Assembly: GCF_000003815.2 (NCBI RefSeq)
Contig: NC_049996.1
Location: 16,596,930-16,660,929, forward strand
DNA: 64,000 nt
Direction: 5' to 3'
Source of the DNA: Branchiostoma floridae
Taxonomy: Eukaryota; Chordata; Leptocardii; Amphioxiformes; Branchiostomatidae
A program made the translations under genes and the position numbers. The notes beneath the pieces were generated by a model. The model saw only the letters and a list, made by a program, of their open reading frames with translations. It was not told where the DNA came from and did no database searches. Positions 11,697-23,360 of the stretch are shown piece by piece. Within the stretch, counting starts at the first letter, position 1; the number at the start of each line of letters is the position of its first letter.

Positions 11697-12490
11697 GTGT
11701 TTTCTGCTGCCGGCGCCTCCTGATGATGATGCAAATCCACTAGGCCAGGTTTAGTACGTTGTGAAGTTTTTCGTTCTCTATAAAAGGTAAAGGAAATATG
11801 TCATTGGTTTCATAACAGGCTCAACGTAAAATTTGGCAGAAAGATAAAGACATATATCCACTTAATAATGGAATATATCAATTTGTTTTTATGAGCGTCT
11901 GTGTCACATTTCAACTCATTCGTTGACAAGGTAATATATGGCTCTTTATAGCTTATGCCCTTGAGTGATTTATACACAATCATACGTGAAATCACCTCAA
12001 TGTTACATATGTATAGCTATTTCACTCCCCGAAAGTAAAAACTAACAGGTGTTTAGAAACCTCTCACCTGGCGTTAGTCAATGCACCCCCCGCCCCGCCC
12101 CGCCCCGCCCCCGCCACAAATATACACCGTTAAACACACTGTAACATTAGACATTTAGTACCCCGTCCGCCATTTTAGTTACAGGGTCAGAAGGTCGTAG
12201 GTGCTTTGTTGGTTACCTTAACAAGATAAACAACACTGTATCCGTTCGTTTGATCCGTGTTGGAAGTGAAATGAACCAAATACAAGATATACGGATCATA
12301 CAGGTGTCCCTAGTACCTGTATTTTACAGGTGTCGTACCTGTATCGTTAGTAAATACACGGAAACGTTTTACAACGTAGTGCCTCATCCGCCATTTTGGG
12401 ACAAAGTCAGACAGTCACAGGTTCTTTGTTAGGTGCAGGTACCACGACAAGGTAAACAACACTGTCTGCTATTTTCTCTCGTGTTCACAG

Positions 12491-12844
12491 TGCAATGAAC
12501 AAGATAAAAATGATAGGGAGCATGCTAGAAGCTACACAGGTGTTCCTAAAGTGGATATCGTCTCTGTTATTTAGTAAGTTTACTTGAACGTCAGTGAAGT
12601 AAGAAGGTAGCCATGAAACAGCAGGCGTCACGCATGGACTCCCCTGTGTACATGTACACACGGGAGGGAGTTGGCAGCAAACAATGCACTGAGATTCAGT
12701 TAGCTTAAATACAACATGGCAGTCAAACTGACTTAGGTTTAACGGTTGTACTGTAATACTGTAAAATGAACAAGATAAAAGAGACACGGAGTATTCTAAA
12801 AGCTGTACAGGTGTTCCTAAGGTGGATATCGTCTCTGTTGTTTA
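12491..12844 (+). other. Exon-like repeated module, copies 2 and 3
   Basis: Copy 2 (ATG at 12495, donor-like site at 12574) reads MNKIKMIGSMLEATQVFLKW then ISSLLF. Copy 3 (ATG at 12766, donor-like site at 12845) reads MNKIKETRSILKAVQVFLRW then ISSLLF. Copy 2 is preceded by an acceptor-like pyrimidine-rich stretch ending TTCACAG. Protein-level similarity with copy 1 at 1564-1732 is highest in the last dozen residues. Function unknown; see findings. Confidence 0.3.
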
Positions 12845-14870
12845 GTAAGTTTACTAGAACGTCAGTGGAGTAACAAAGTAGCCATGAAACAGCAGGCGTC
12901 ACGCATGGACTCTAACTTGTGTACATGTACACACAGGAGGGAGTTGGCAGCAAACAATGCACTGTGATTCAGTTACCTTCAATACAGTGTGAGAGACAAA
13001 CTGGCTCTATGTTTATCGGTTGTACTGGATAACACCAGTAGTAGGTTATGGAAAGTAGGGAGTAAGGTGCTTATGTTATACTGCATAAAACACAGAAGCA
13101 ATGCCATTGGTTTCTTTGTCATAGTTCTTGTGGTCCTTCTACAGCCTGGATATTTTTGTCGTCACTAAAGCGTCTTGATGAGAAACGGCACAACACAACT
13201 CATCCATCCTGGGTGTAACATGAGAGCTTAACATTATAACATTGTCTGAAGTTTATACACTTAACTCAATCTGATGCTTAGAGTCCAGGAGGGAAGACAA
13301 TAAAGTATATCACTGTATGAAACTCTTTCAAAAGTCCAGTGTGTGGCCAGTTTGTTACAATTCATTAAACAAGAACTTGCGTGCAGGTACTATGACGAGG
13401 TAAACAACGCTACATGTATGGCTGCTCTGCAAATGTCCGTCAGTGACTCAAGAGCACCCCTTGCAGTACCCTTAGGGGACAATTCGTGTTCAAGACTGAA
13501 ATTAAGATGCTGTGTGTTATAAGGCTCCTTAAATACAAAGGGTACTGCAGTCGAAATTGCACTTTTTAGATGTGCTCTGGACAGAATATAATCGCGATAT
13601 TTAATGATAGATAGCTATTGGACTCGGTAAAAAGTTGTATAGGTTTGAGTTAAGTTTAGGTTTATATTAGGGCTGACAGGTGCGTTGCCACGAGAGCCGA
13701 CAGGTGTAACAATACAGGTGCTACCCGTATGAAGCCGTACGCATATCTGGTGTCACTTGAGGTAAAAAAACTTCTGCCCTACTCACGTCGTCAAGGACGA
13801 GTAACAACAAGTGTACAGTTAGTCTCGCCCTGCGTCAGTAAACACACAGACGACGCCCCCCTCCTCAAACATACACCACTAAGTACACAGACGCGCCAAA
13901 CATGTATCCGCCATTTTGGTGCAAAGTCAGGAGGTCACAAGTGCTTACATTGGATACACACTACAAAAAATCTTTTTTCTTTTTTTTCCTGTTTTCTTGT
14001 TATTTCTTACGAAGAGAAAAAGTTTCTTGTATTAAGAAAGGTTGAGAAAAATCAAGATACAGGAACAGTACGGGTAAACACGGGACACGTATCTATGTAA
14101 AATACAACATAAGAGTAAAACTCGTCAATGGCAATGTTTAATGTTTGTACTGAAAAAAAAACACCTATGGGGCGGGGGAGGTGCTTATGTTATACTGCAT
14201 AAATTAATGAGATAAGCATTTCACCTCCATAAGCTGTGTGATACTATAAATATTCGTGTCAAAACTTTTACCATATCCACAGTGAGACAAACTGTAAAAT
14301 CAGCTGTGGTGAGTTATGGAGGGTGGGTAGGGTGACGTTTATGTTTTACTGCATGAAGCATTGATTGCAATGCCGTAGTTCTTGTGGCCTATCTTCTGTC
14401 TTAGCTATTTGGTCATCAATTAAATGGAGAAACAAAGAAACACAATTCATCCGTCCTGGGTGTAACATGAGGGCTCAACCTTATAACATAGTCAGAGGTT
14501 TGCACAGAATATGTAGAACACATGTGGAGTACTAAGGACCCGGGGGGGGGGGGTGGCTATGAAGCGGGCCACGGACATGCACGCACAAAGGAAATATCTC
14601 ACTTTGACCTCAAATTTCTTTGATAAACTGGGTCCAGCCCAAGGAAAAGTTCTGTTACTGCTACATGATTAACAACTTACAGAAACCTTAGGTGGGAATT
14701 GCTGTTCAAGACTGAAATTTAAGATACTGTGTGGTACGTGATTTTAAGTTTCGCCCTTAAGGAGCTTTTAGTGGGACGTTCTGCTCTTACCGCGAGTTAC
14801 AGTAGTCAAATCTCTCTGAAATTAAGAAAGAACCTTACATAAGACTTCTCAAGGTACTTCTCTGACTTAC

Positions 14871-15080
14871 CTTAAGGTGTTCTTGGGGGAGATTTCGAAC
14901 TTCTCTTGGCCCGGACAAGTCGATGGTGAAAATAAGTTCCTCTTTTCAACCGTACCTCACTTCCGGGTTGGTGACGTGACGGCGACTCCCGACAGCCTTT
15001 GTTATGCTAATCATGAGGCAGGTGTGCTGGAGCTGCAGTACCCAAAGCGGCGCCAGACGGCGCTTCAAGCTTCCCCACAA
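14871..15080 (-). promoter_or_regulatory. Candidate untranslated first exon/promoter block of the ANK-LRR-DD-GT4 gene
   Basis: The minus strand carries a GC-rich block with CGTCACGTCACC (CRE-like) and CCGGAAGTG (ETS-like), ending CACCTTAAG and gtaagtcag. It corresponds to the block at 2264-2500. It lies upstream of, and in the same orientation as, the gene whose coding starts at 11696, so it could be its untranslated first exon. Only cDNA would confirm the link. Confidence 0.4.
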
Positions 15081-15230
15081 TCTGCACTATAAGATATAGA
15101 CTTGACTTTTACAATCATAAATCAGATAGTTGATGTGGGCTTGAATAAAGTGTTATAAAAGGGGAACTATGCAGCATATTTTCTGAAGAGTTGGCGTGAG
15201 TGTGTACAGTTGGCTTGAGGGTGTCACTAC

Positions 15231-15399
15231 TACAGTAGTTAAGCCAGATAATTGCACAACGGATTAACGCACACTTCTGTTAACTGCACGGAATCCCAAA
15301 CGGGTGCGGTCATGCCGGATAACTTCGCATTATTGCACCATCCGGACAATTGCACAAAATACACTGGCAAATAGGTTGTGCATCTAAAAGCCTCTATTA
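15231..15399. mobile_element. MITE, copy 1 of a family (second copy near 61.05 kb)
   Basis: The element opens TACAGTAGTTAAGCC and closes with a rough inverted repeat (AAGCCTCTATTA). Its inside is rich in ATTGCAC-type words (AATTGCACAACGGATTA and CGGACAATTGCACAAAAT). It is homologous along its length to 61047-61223. TA-flanked short elements with ACAGTAGAAGCC termini suggest a Tc1/mariner or pogo-type non-autonomous element. Confidence 0.6.
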
Positions 15400-17331
15400 T
15401 TTGTCCATAAAATAGATTATGATCATCATCATATCGTTCCGTGCCAGTGCTGCAGCCAGGTCGGCCTTCTCATTAGCTTCTAGTAGGTCCTGGTTGGAGA
15501 CGTTGGGGCCTAATACGCAGTCCTTATTATAATAATAATAATAATAATAATCACCAAGTGTATTTTGCCAGCCAGTAGGTACCCATGATGAGTAATGAGG
15601 CTGATTAACGTGGTCGAGGCACCTCCTCGAGCACGGGACCCCCGTTTTACGTCCCTCCCGGAAGACGATTTCGTGGAAAGCTTCGTGAGGCTACAGCAAT
15701 CCGGACGTCCTTGGTTGTTATTATAGATTATGATAAGCAACAAAAACGCCCAACCCTGAAGCCTGCTATGAAAGATAGCAAATGCTCGTTTTCAGACTAT
15801 TGGATACCTTTGATCAAAAACTGCGTAGCTTTATTTCGCTAGAATATGTTTTCGTTATACATGTATTTGATGTGGGTAATGAGGTCGTTGAGCCTGTGAC
15901 CTTTGCCATCTGACCTTTGACACCAAGGGACCGCTATCCTGGGACCGTGCGCCTGACTTTGCAACACATTGGAAGTCTCCTTGTCTGTATTTATTCTGGT
16001 CTCAGGATCATCACAGAATTATACATTACGAAAAGACAGACTTCTTAGAGCTCAAGACAAAGGTCTTGTGGAACCCAGAGTCGTGAGTAAAGGTGAGCAA
16101 GAACTTTCTTTTCTCGAATTCTCCGCACGATAAAGATGGAGGTGGAGTGATCTGAGATTTATCTCCAGATGAATATGTCGGGGTTTTGTTGGTCTTTTCT
16201 GCGTTTCTTCGCTTCTCTCTAGTGTTGCATTTTGTCTTAGTTCTGGTCACCTGCGAGAGAAAGGGTTGTTTATGGGTGCAAATTAGAGAGAACTTTCCGT
16301 AGTCCGATTCATCCGCGATCTGCTTAGCTTGGAGATCGGGAAGGGGGAGGGGGGCGGAGATACTACTTTTGGCGGATGGATGCACTGCACACGGTGTTTG
16401 GCACTTTAAAGGTCACGGCTGAGTTTGCGTTTGTACAAGCAGGTACAGCCTACTAGTACTTTGGTCAGAGTGTAGCTTGCAATTTCTTTGCAAAATTGCA
16501 ATCATTCTTTATTCTATATCTAACGCTAGTTCACCTGTAAATATCCATTGGGTAACCTATATCCGTATCTGTATCTATATAGCCGGTATAACTGCCCTTT
16601 GGTGTAATACACCAACGTATCAACATTGATGATTAAATCTATACAGAGAGTCCATAAGGCATAATCTCTTTCGTTGAGTTCACTATGCATGTGCGAGTGA
16701 CAGGAGTTCTGGTGGTGAGGTGAGGGCCCGATGAACGTTAAGGTAGCAGAACACAGTTTTTCGCCTATGGGGATTTACATGGTTAAGGACCCTAAAGTGA
16801 GGTGGTTCGACGACTCAAAAAATATACCAGGGTGCAAAAGTAATTAACAAGAATTCAATATGTTGGAGTTCAGGGTAGAATCTACAAAATATGTGAAAAT
16901 GAGCTTAAGTTTGTCCGCTCATTTTCTCAGAAAGAACACTTTGAAATGATCCCCAGTGGAGGTCACCATACTGCACAAGTAGCGGGAACCGGATTCGTGC
17001 ACGAAATTCTACCCAGCCAAACAAATGTCGTAACCCAAACCCATACAGCCTCAAAACTTATGTATTCCTCTACTATCCACCACAGTTTCCGACTCCTTGC
17101 TTGCACAGAAAAATTTCTATGGCTCTTCAAGTTCAAGAACTGCAATGCCCTATTTTGTGCCCGACTTACTTTTGTCCTCAGGGGTCGCCCATAAATAGTG
17201 TGCCATTTTGTAGGCACCGTAATATTCCAGACATTGTCATGCAAATCTTTACAATGATCGATACTGTTTACTTATGATAGGCCTTCACCTTTGACATATT
17301 ACCCAGGATTCCTGTTGCCGGTAAAAGAGAT
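15400..17331. other. Intergenic interval with an AT-triplet microsatellite
   Basis: An (ATA)n run occurs at about 15530-15552. A minus-strand open frame at 16026-16385 has an acceptor-like site inside it but resembles no family I know, so it is not annotated as a gene. The rest shows no supportable feature. Confidence 0.45.
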
Positions 17332-17544
17332 TACTGTAAATGCATTTATGATCGTGGGGATTTGATTTTGCAATAGCGGGAAAAAGGACTTTTTGCGGTG
17401 GTTTTTAAGTTTGCAGCAGCACCATGCACTGTAGTCTGTTACTGCTATGGAGAGATGTTTGCGTTGGTTTTAAGTTCGCGGTGAAGCGGCCACCGCAAAA
17501 ACCGCGAGCATTAAACCACCGCAAAAGTTTCTGCATTTACAGTA
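17332..17544. mobile_element. MITE of the CGCGGTGG-rich family, copy 1
   Basis: Termini TACTGTAAATGCA and TGCATTTACAGTA are inverted repeats with TA ends. The interior has repeated ACCGC/GCGGT words (AAACCACCGCAAAAG, TTGCGGTGGTTTTTAAG). Related copies lie at about 27082-27240 and 63334-63500. The TA ends fit a Tc1/mariner-type target. Confidence 0.65.
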
Positions 17545-17789
17545 TTCTCATTGCGGATGCGTTGCACAAAGCATCCTGGGTAATCTATCAAAGGTGAGGC
17601 CCCAGGCTTGTAAATATGTCTTGTCTACATCATGCTTGTTACTTACATGTCCTGATGGGTTTTGATTATGTATCAACTTATCAAGGGCCTTGACCTTTGA
17701 CATATTACCCACCATGCATCTGTGCTGAGCATGCCCAGTTGGAACCATGAACCTCCTTATTGACTGTTCTCTAAAATCTTTAAAATCAG

Positions 17790-19465
17790 ATGATGGAGGC
17801 GACTGGAGATGAGCATCTAGAGTCGGATGAGGAGCCCAGCTGTGCAGAAACTCACAACGGAGGGACAGGGGAACAGCAACTAGAGATTCACAGTGGTGAG
17901 AGACCACAGCAAGCATCTTTTACGTCAAAGAGGCGCAATCTAAAAGGTCATGCTGGTGAAACCAAGAGTGAAAAGAAGCGGAAGAGACACAGTTGTCCGC
18001 ACTGCGACTGTATGAAACAGACACCAAACTGACGATGACGCAACACATCATGACACACACTGGTGAGAGACCATTCCGGTGCCAGCAGTGTGACTATTCG
18101 GCAGCGCAGACGGCTACCCTTAAACAGCACATCCGGGCTGTGCACACCGGTGAGAGACCTTACCACTGTGGCTACTGTGACTATTCCGCAACCCAAAAGG
18201 GAGCTTTAAAAAGACACATGTTGAAACACACACAACCTAAAATTAAGGTTAAAAAGGAGCCAAAGAAACACAGCTGTCTGCACTGCGAGTATGTTACGAT
18301 AAATAAACCAGATATGACAAACCACATCAGGACCCACACCGGTGAGAAACCCTTCATGTGCGAACAGTGTGACTATTCTGCAGCACGGAAACATGAACTG
18401 AAACAGCACGTCCTGTCTGTGCACACCGGTGAGAGACCTTACAACTGTGGCCACTGTGACTTTTCCACGTCAAGGAAAAGCGGTCTTTTCGTTCACATCC
18501 GGACGATACACGGCGGGGAGAGGGCCTATCAGTGCCAGTTTTGTGAGTTTTCTGCTCAACAGTCTGGTCACCTGAAAGAGCACGTCATGGCTAAACACAG
18601 CAACAACAGGCCGCACAAATGCACACTGTGCGACTTTTCTTCAGTAACCAAAAAGAGCTTAAAGCTTCACATGACGACCCACACAGGAGAGAAACCTTAC
18701 AGTTGTGAGTTGTGCAGTTATGCCTCCAGACAAAAAGGCCAGTTAAAGCTGCACATGGCTAAACACACTGGGGAGAAGCCATATAAATGTAAAGTCTGTG
18801 ATTATGCTAGTGCATCAAAGTCATGGTTAAAAAGTCACATGGTCACTCACACTAGCGAGAAGCCACACAAGTGTGAACTGTGTGATTATTCTACAGCACA
18901 AATGTATCGTTTGAAACTGCACATGGCCAACCACACTGGGGAGAAACCTTTTCGCTGTGAACACTGTGACTTTTCCACAGCAGAAAAACAAAACTTGAAA
19001 CGCCACATGGCTAAACACACCGGTGACAAACCGCACAAATGTGAACATTGTGACTATTCTACAGCGCATAGGAGCCTTCTGAATCGTCACATGGCAACTC
19101 ACACTGGTGAGAAACCTTACAAATGTGATGTATGCGGCTTTGCGACGGCACATAAACGCTGTCTGAAAGACCACATGACTAAACACACAGGCGAGAAGCC
19201 TTTCCAATGTGAGAAATGCGACTTTTTCACAACCCAAAAAGCCCACTTGGCTGATCACATGTTTAGACACGCCGGTGAGAAGCCGTACATGTGTGAGGTG
19301 TGCGGTTTTAAGGCAGCAGTGAAGGGTGGCTTGAACCAGCACATGGCCACACACACGAAGCCCCACAAGTGTGACCAGTGCGACTACTCCGCAGCCCTGA
19401 AGTTTCATTTAGACAGGCACATGAAAAAACATACCATGGGCAAAAATGACAGTCTGACAGCTTGA
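17790..19465 (+). CDS. C2H2 zinc-finger protein, 16 intact fingers, with a frameshift in an additional N-terminal finger
   Basis: The coding start ATGATGGAGGCG follows an acceptor-like TCTTTAAAATCAG, so untranslated exon(s) probably lie upstream. The first frame gives an acidic/basic N-terminus ending in CPHC at the first finger. The frame then breaks at 18009-18010 and continues in another frame with the rest of that finger (YETDTKLTMTQHIMTH). From 18.07 to 19.43 kb there are 16 regular fingers of form C-x2-C-x12-H-x3/4-H joined by TGEKP/TGERP-type linkers. Expected role: nuclear DNA-binding transcription factor with a long finger array. If the frameshift is real, translation might start at an in-frame ATG at 18035. 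The stop is TGA at 19463. Confidence 0.85.
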
Positions 19466-19597
19466 AGAAAGTGAAGAAATGACAAACTTTGACCTCATTC
19501 CTTGTCTTCTCTTAGAGTAAGAAATTGCTTTGTAATTGTATTTGTGTTGAAGAGAAGCAAATTGCAAATAAGATACTGTGTGTTGCTTCTGCTGAAT

Positions 19598-19928
19598 CAG
19601 GGCTTGAAATCCTCTTTTTCTGCATACCTGCACTGGTGCAGGTAACATTGAAAATTACCTGCACCAGACAAATTTTACCTGCATCACTCTGAATTTAGGA
19701 AGTATAGATCATACTGAAATTGTTCAGGAACCATTGTTTTATACTTAATAGGCGGTAACAGTCAATGCAGCTATAACAATCCACATGCATCTACACCATA
19801 GGATATTTATGTATAAAACCTAGTACATGGACCAGTGCAGGTTAGGTGCAGGTAGACATCAGAAATACCTGCACTGCTCTAATTTTACCTGCACTAACCT
19901 GCATATGCAGGTGGTATTTCGAGCCCTG
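19598..19928. mobile_element. hAT-like MITE
   Basis: Termini CAGGGCTTGAAAT and ATTTCGAGCCCTG are inverted repeats with the CAGGG start common in hAT elements. Flanks TGCTGAAT and CAGTGAAT match at 5 of 8 positions, consistent with a decayed 8-bp target duplication. The interior is built of repeated ACCTGCAC/GTGCAGGT words. It sits just 3' of the zinc-finger gene. Confidence 0.6.
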
Positions 19929-20079
19929 CAGTGAATGTATTGAATAGGGGGATCTTATACTCTGAAAGATCAAGATTGTTTCCAGAAATTTCATGAATAT
20001 GATAACAGCTAAGTAACTTGCACATCATTCAATTACTTTTGCTGGAAAATATAATTGTTTCATCTTCGTGGAAAGAAAG

Positions 20080-20280
20080 ATACAAGATCATACAATTTTT
20101 ATTGACACGACAAAAAGTACAGTGATCTTGAATGGCCAAGTATAAACTACAGAACAAAGGTGAATCCAGAATAAATCTTAAAACTCTACTAACTAAACAA
20201 TATAGGATAATAAGAACACCTCGATATTTGCAGTGAAAAAGATGGCAAGTTAAATTTTTGTATTGATTCTGAACTGATGA
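20080..20280. mobile_element. Probable non-LTR retrotransposon 3' fragment
   Basis: The sequence around TTTTTATTGACACGACAAAA is nearly repeated at 29690-29720 (CTTTATTGACACGACAAAAG), where it has the look of a LINE 3' end on the minus strand. No coding part is recognisable here. Confidence 0.35.
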
Positions 20281-20309
20281 ATGCATCTTGTTACTCGAAC
20301 ACAGAAATA

Positions 20310-20680
20310 TAAGATCCCTGAAGTTTAGAAAACCTTTGAACTTTTAGAAATATAAGACTTTTGAACTTTAATATGACCTTTCAACTTTAAGGATTATAAG
20401 ACTTTGTAACTTTTAGAAATATAAGACTTTTGAACTTTTAGAAATCAAAGACCTCTGAATTGTAGAAGGGCAAAACCTTTAAACTTTTAGAAATATAATA
20501 CACTTGAACTTTAATATGATGTTTGATTTTTTGGATGTTTAAGAATATATAAGACAATCTGAATTTCAGAAGTGCAGAACCTTTGAACTTTTAGAAATTT
20601 GTGACCTGTGAACTTTATTATGACCTTTGAACTTATAGAAATATTAGGCATTTGAACTTTAAGCTAAGAAATTTAAGATT
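20310..20680. repeat. Degenerate tandem repeat, about 20-27 bp unit
   Basis: Imperfect copies of TTTGAACTTTTAGAAATATA recur at irregular spacing through this AT-rich stretch. No coding function is seen. Confidence 0.7.
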
Positions 20681-23360
20681 CTTATCAAAGTTTTGTCTGG
20701 AACAAATGAATAGCATGGGAACCGCCTTGGAATTCCAGTTTTCCCTTCACTCTACTTCTGATTGTTCTCTTTCTTTTGGATAATCAGGTTCCATACATAT
20801 CAGACTTGGGAATGAGATCTCCTTCCCATCATTCCCTACCAACGAAACTCCAACATTTCCGGTCGAGCTTCGTTGATTTCTTCAAGCTTTGTAGTGCTCT
20901 TACATCTTGTAAGAGGACCTTGAACACCTGAAATGGACGTCTTTCAAACAGGAGTAGAAGTGGGAGGAGAAGAGGTAACGTCTTATTTTACAGTTTGTTG
21001 AGAGAAACCATTCTCGCAAATCGATAGAATTCCGTTGATAGTATGTGATTGGCCGACGCCATGTTTTTTAATCACAGAAAAGAGTCATTTGACGTTACAA
21101 CAAATCTAACCGACCTGTGAACATTTTACTGAGATGTGTGTGCTTTGATGATCTCCCCATCCCACATTAGGCGACAGCAAGTACATTATATGGATGTCAT
21201 CAGCGCGCTCATTAATTTTTGCCTGATTTAAAAAAAAAGTTCCTCTTCGGGATGGTCAGATAGACCAAAACAGGCAAACATGTTGTGTTGTAGCCTAATA
21301 ACATGCTTGTAGAAGTGACACTAGGGAGGTAGCCATGACTATAGTTGCAGAAATGAAACTTGTTGTAAAAGTGGCACCAATATGGAAGCCATGGATGTAG
21401 TTGCCAGCTTGGCAAGTGATACCAGTGGTATCACTTTTACTACACTAGTTCACTTCTTTAATACAGGAATGGATACCTTGTTAGTTGTGATGCCACGTTT
21501 TGTCACCTCAAAGCTTGTTACGAGATTTATGGTGTCTATTTTGAAAATTTAGCCATCTTGTTTTTTTACCCATCTTGTGTTTTTTTTTGCGCTATCTCAT
21601 TACTTTTGCACTCTGTATAGGATGTCATCCATAAAATTTACTTGCCGTGGCCTAACCACATAAGGTCAGCTTGTCTGAATGCTCCTATTTCTCCACCACT
21701 CCTCCCTAAAGGTACACTAAACATACAAGAACGTCGAACCAATGTGGCGTCATGCTTCACCAGTTTATTTTTCAACAATTTTTTTCCCAACGAGAATCAA
21801 TGTCCTTAATTATAAACTATTGACTACATGGCTCAATTATACTTTCCTAGTAATTATTTGTTTCATAGTAGATCACCACTTGGCTTACCGTAGAGATAAT
21901 TGCCAGTATACAAGAGCATGTTGAATTATACACTTAACAACCAACACCATGCATTGGAGGCGTTCCGGGTTATTTAAAATTCCTGCCATGTTGTGTATTA
22001 CAACATGCATTAACAGATTTTTGGTTTATACCCTTGTACCGTATTATTTACAGTTGTGTGTATGGTGTAAATCATTTGGACTATTTCAGTTGGAAACTTT
22101 TAATAGTATTTGTTCACATGTTCCGTCTGGTTGCCAAATACCATGACAGTTGTACATGCACTTCTCATACAGACCATTACTGGCATAAAGTTACATGTCA
22201 GAATAGGTTTCAGTAACAAGGCAGTTTTGTAGGCATTTTCTACAGTTAGCATTAATAGATGCTGGTACTTCTAGTCGATAACAGAATTTTTAACACAGTC
22301 GATATTCGCATGTCCAATTTTAGTGAATATCATCAGTATTGTATAAATGTGGCTAAAATAAGCTTGGATGTACCTTGTCGGTTACATAGGGTAGAGGGCA
22401 AAACATTACAAACATTAATTTTTAGATAGAGTACCTTCTTTTATAATGCATGATTCATTACTGGTATCTCTACTGTTTCATACTGTACAGTTTGGATACT
22501 TAGAAAACCTACTAAAAGCCATCCACAAATCATTTGAAGTATTATTTACAACTTGTTATTATTCACTGCTTCATGTCCAATTCCTGATGTCAAATCTTAT
22601 GTCTGGGTCTTTGCAAAATCAATACATGTATCATGATTATTCTACAAAAAATTAAGTTTTAAAAAATCAATCATCTATGCATTGAGAGTTGGTAAAGCCA
22701 CAGGATTGGATTCAAGAGAGTGAAGTAATAGGAGAATCGTTTATTGCCCCCCCCCCCACACACACACACACACACACTCTATCTCGCCGTCTCCCCCTTC
22801 TCTGTGGGTGTGGGTGGGTGTCTGTGTGCAAATTTGCGTATCAGTGTTCTTTGAGGCAAATGTCATTTCAATGTGGGCTATAGGAGTTGTCCATGCAGCA
22901 ACCGCGGGCTAAAGGGAACTTTTTTTACTCGTGAGTGTATTCGAGGTTTTCTTTTTGCGCGTGGATATCTGTGTTTGGGTCTGCATGTCCGTCTGTGTGC
23001 CTCCTCAATTACCTTTATCCACAATGCTGCGTTGCCATATATCATTCAATACTGCATTATTGTCTGTGAGGCTAGCAGGGTCGTAGGGAGTAATGTCATC
23101 GTTGAGTGCTCTTTGTTGCGCATGCCATACACTACTTGGGCTATGAAGGATGATTCCTGTTGCAATAGGGATGTTGCTATTGTCATTGTTGTTGTTGTTG
23201 TTGAAAGAAGAAACTTGTCTCCTCTTCGTCTTCCTCTGGAAACTACAGAACGCCTGTCTTTAGCCCTTCTCTTCTCTAGTCTCCAGACCACTCAAGGGCC
23301 CAAACAGTACCCAACTGGCCCGTTGGATACTGCCTTGCCACCGTTAGATCCGCTTGGAGA
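20681..23360. other. Gene-poor interval
   Basis: I see no supportable gene. A C-run/(CA)n microsatellite is at 22747-22778. The 204-codon plus-strand frame ending at 23487 is the reverse shadow of the GPCR tail. Confidence 0.5.

Larger units (their letters stand above)
12200..15080. repeat. Low-copy duplicated segment, copy 2, with internal 271-bp tandem duplication
   Basis: This interval corresponds in pieces to 1-2.5 kb. Within it, about 12495-12765 and 12766-13030 are a direct tandem duplication with a period of about 271 bp, each including the same short ORF, donor-like site and GGGAGTTGGCAGCAAACAAT block. A third, weaker match starts near 14.10 kb. It also holds a CCCCG-type low-complexity run at 12087-12115 and a G run at 14541-14552. 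It probably lies in the 5' intron of the ANK-LRR-DD-GT4 gene. Confidence 0.55.

Noticed and set aside
16026-16385. 119-codon basic minus-strand frame
   Set aside because: It has an acceptor-like site inside but no recognisable domain, partner exon or homologous copy.
18827-19408. 193-codon minus-strand frame over the zinc fingers
   Set aside because: Regular shadow of the repetitive finger and linker codons.
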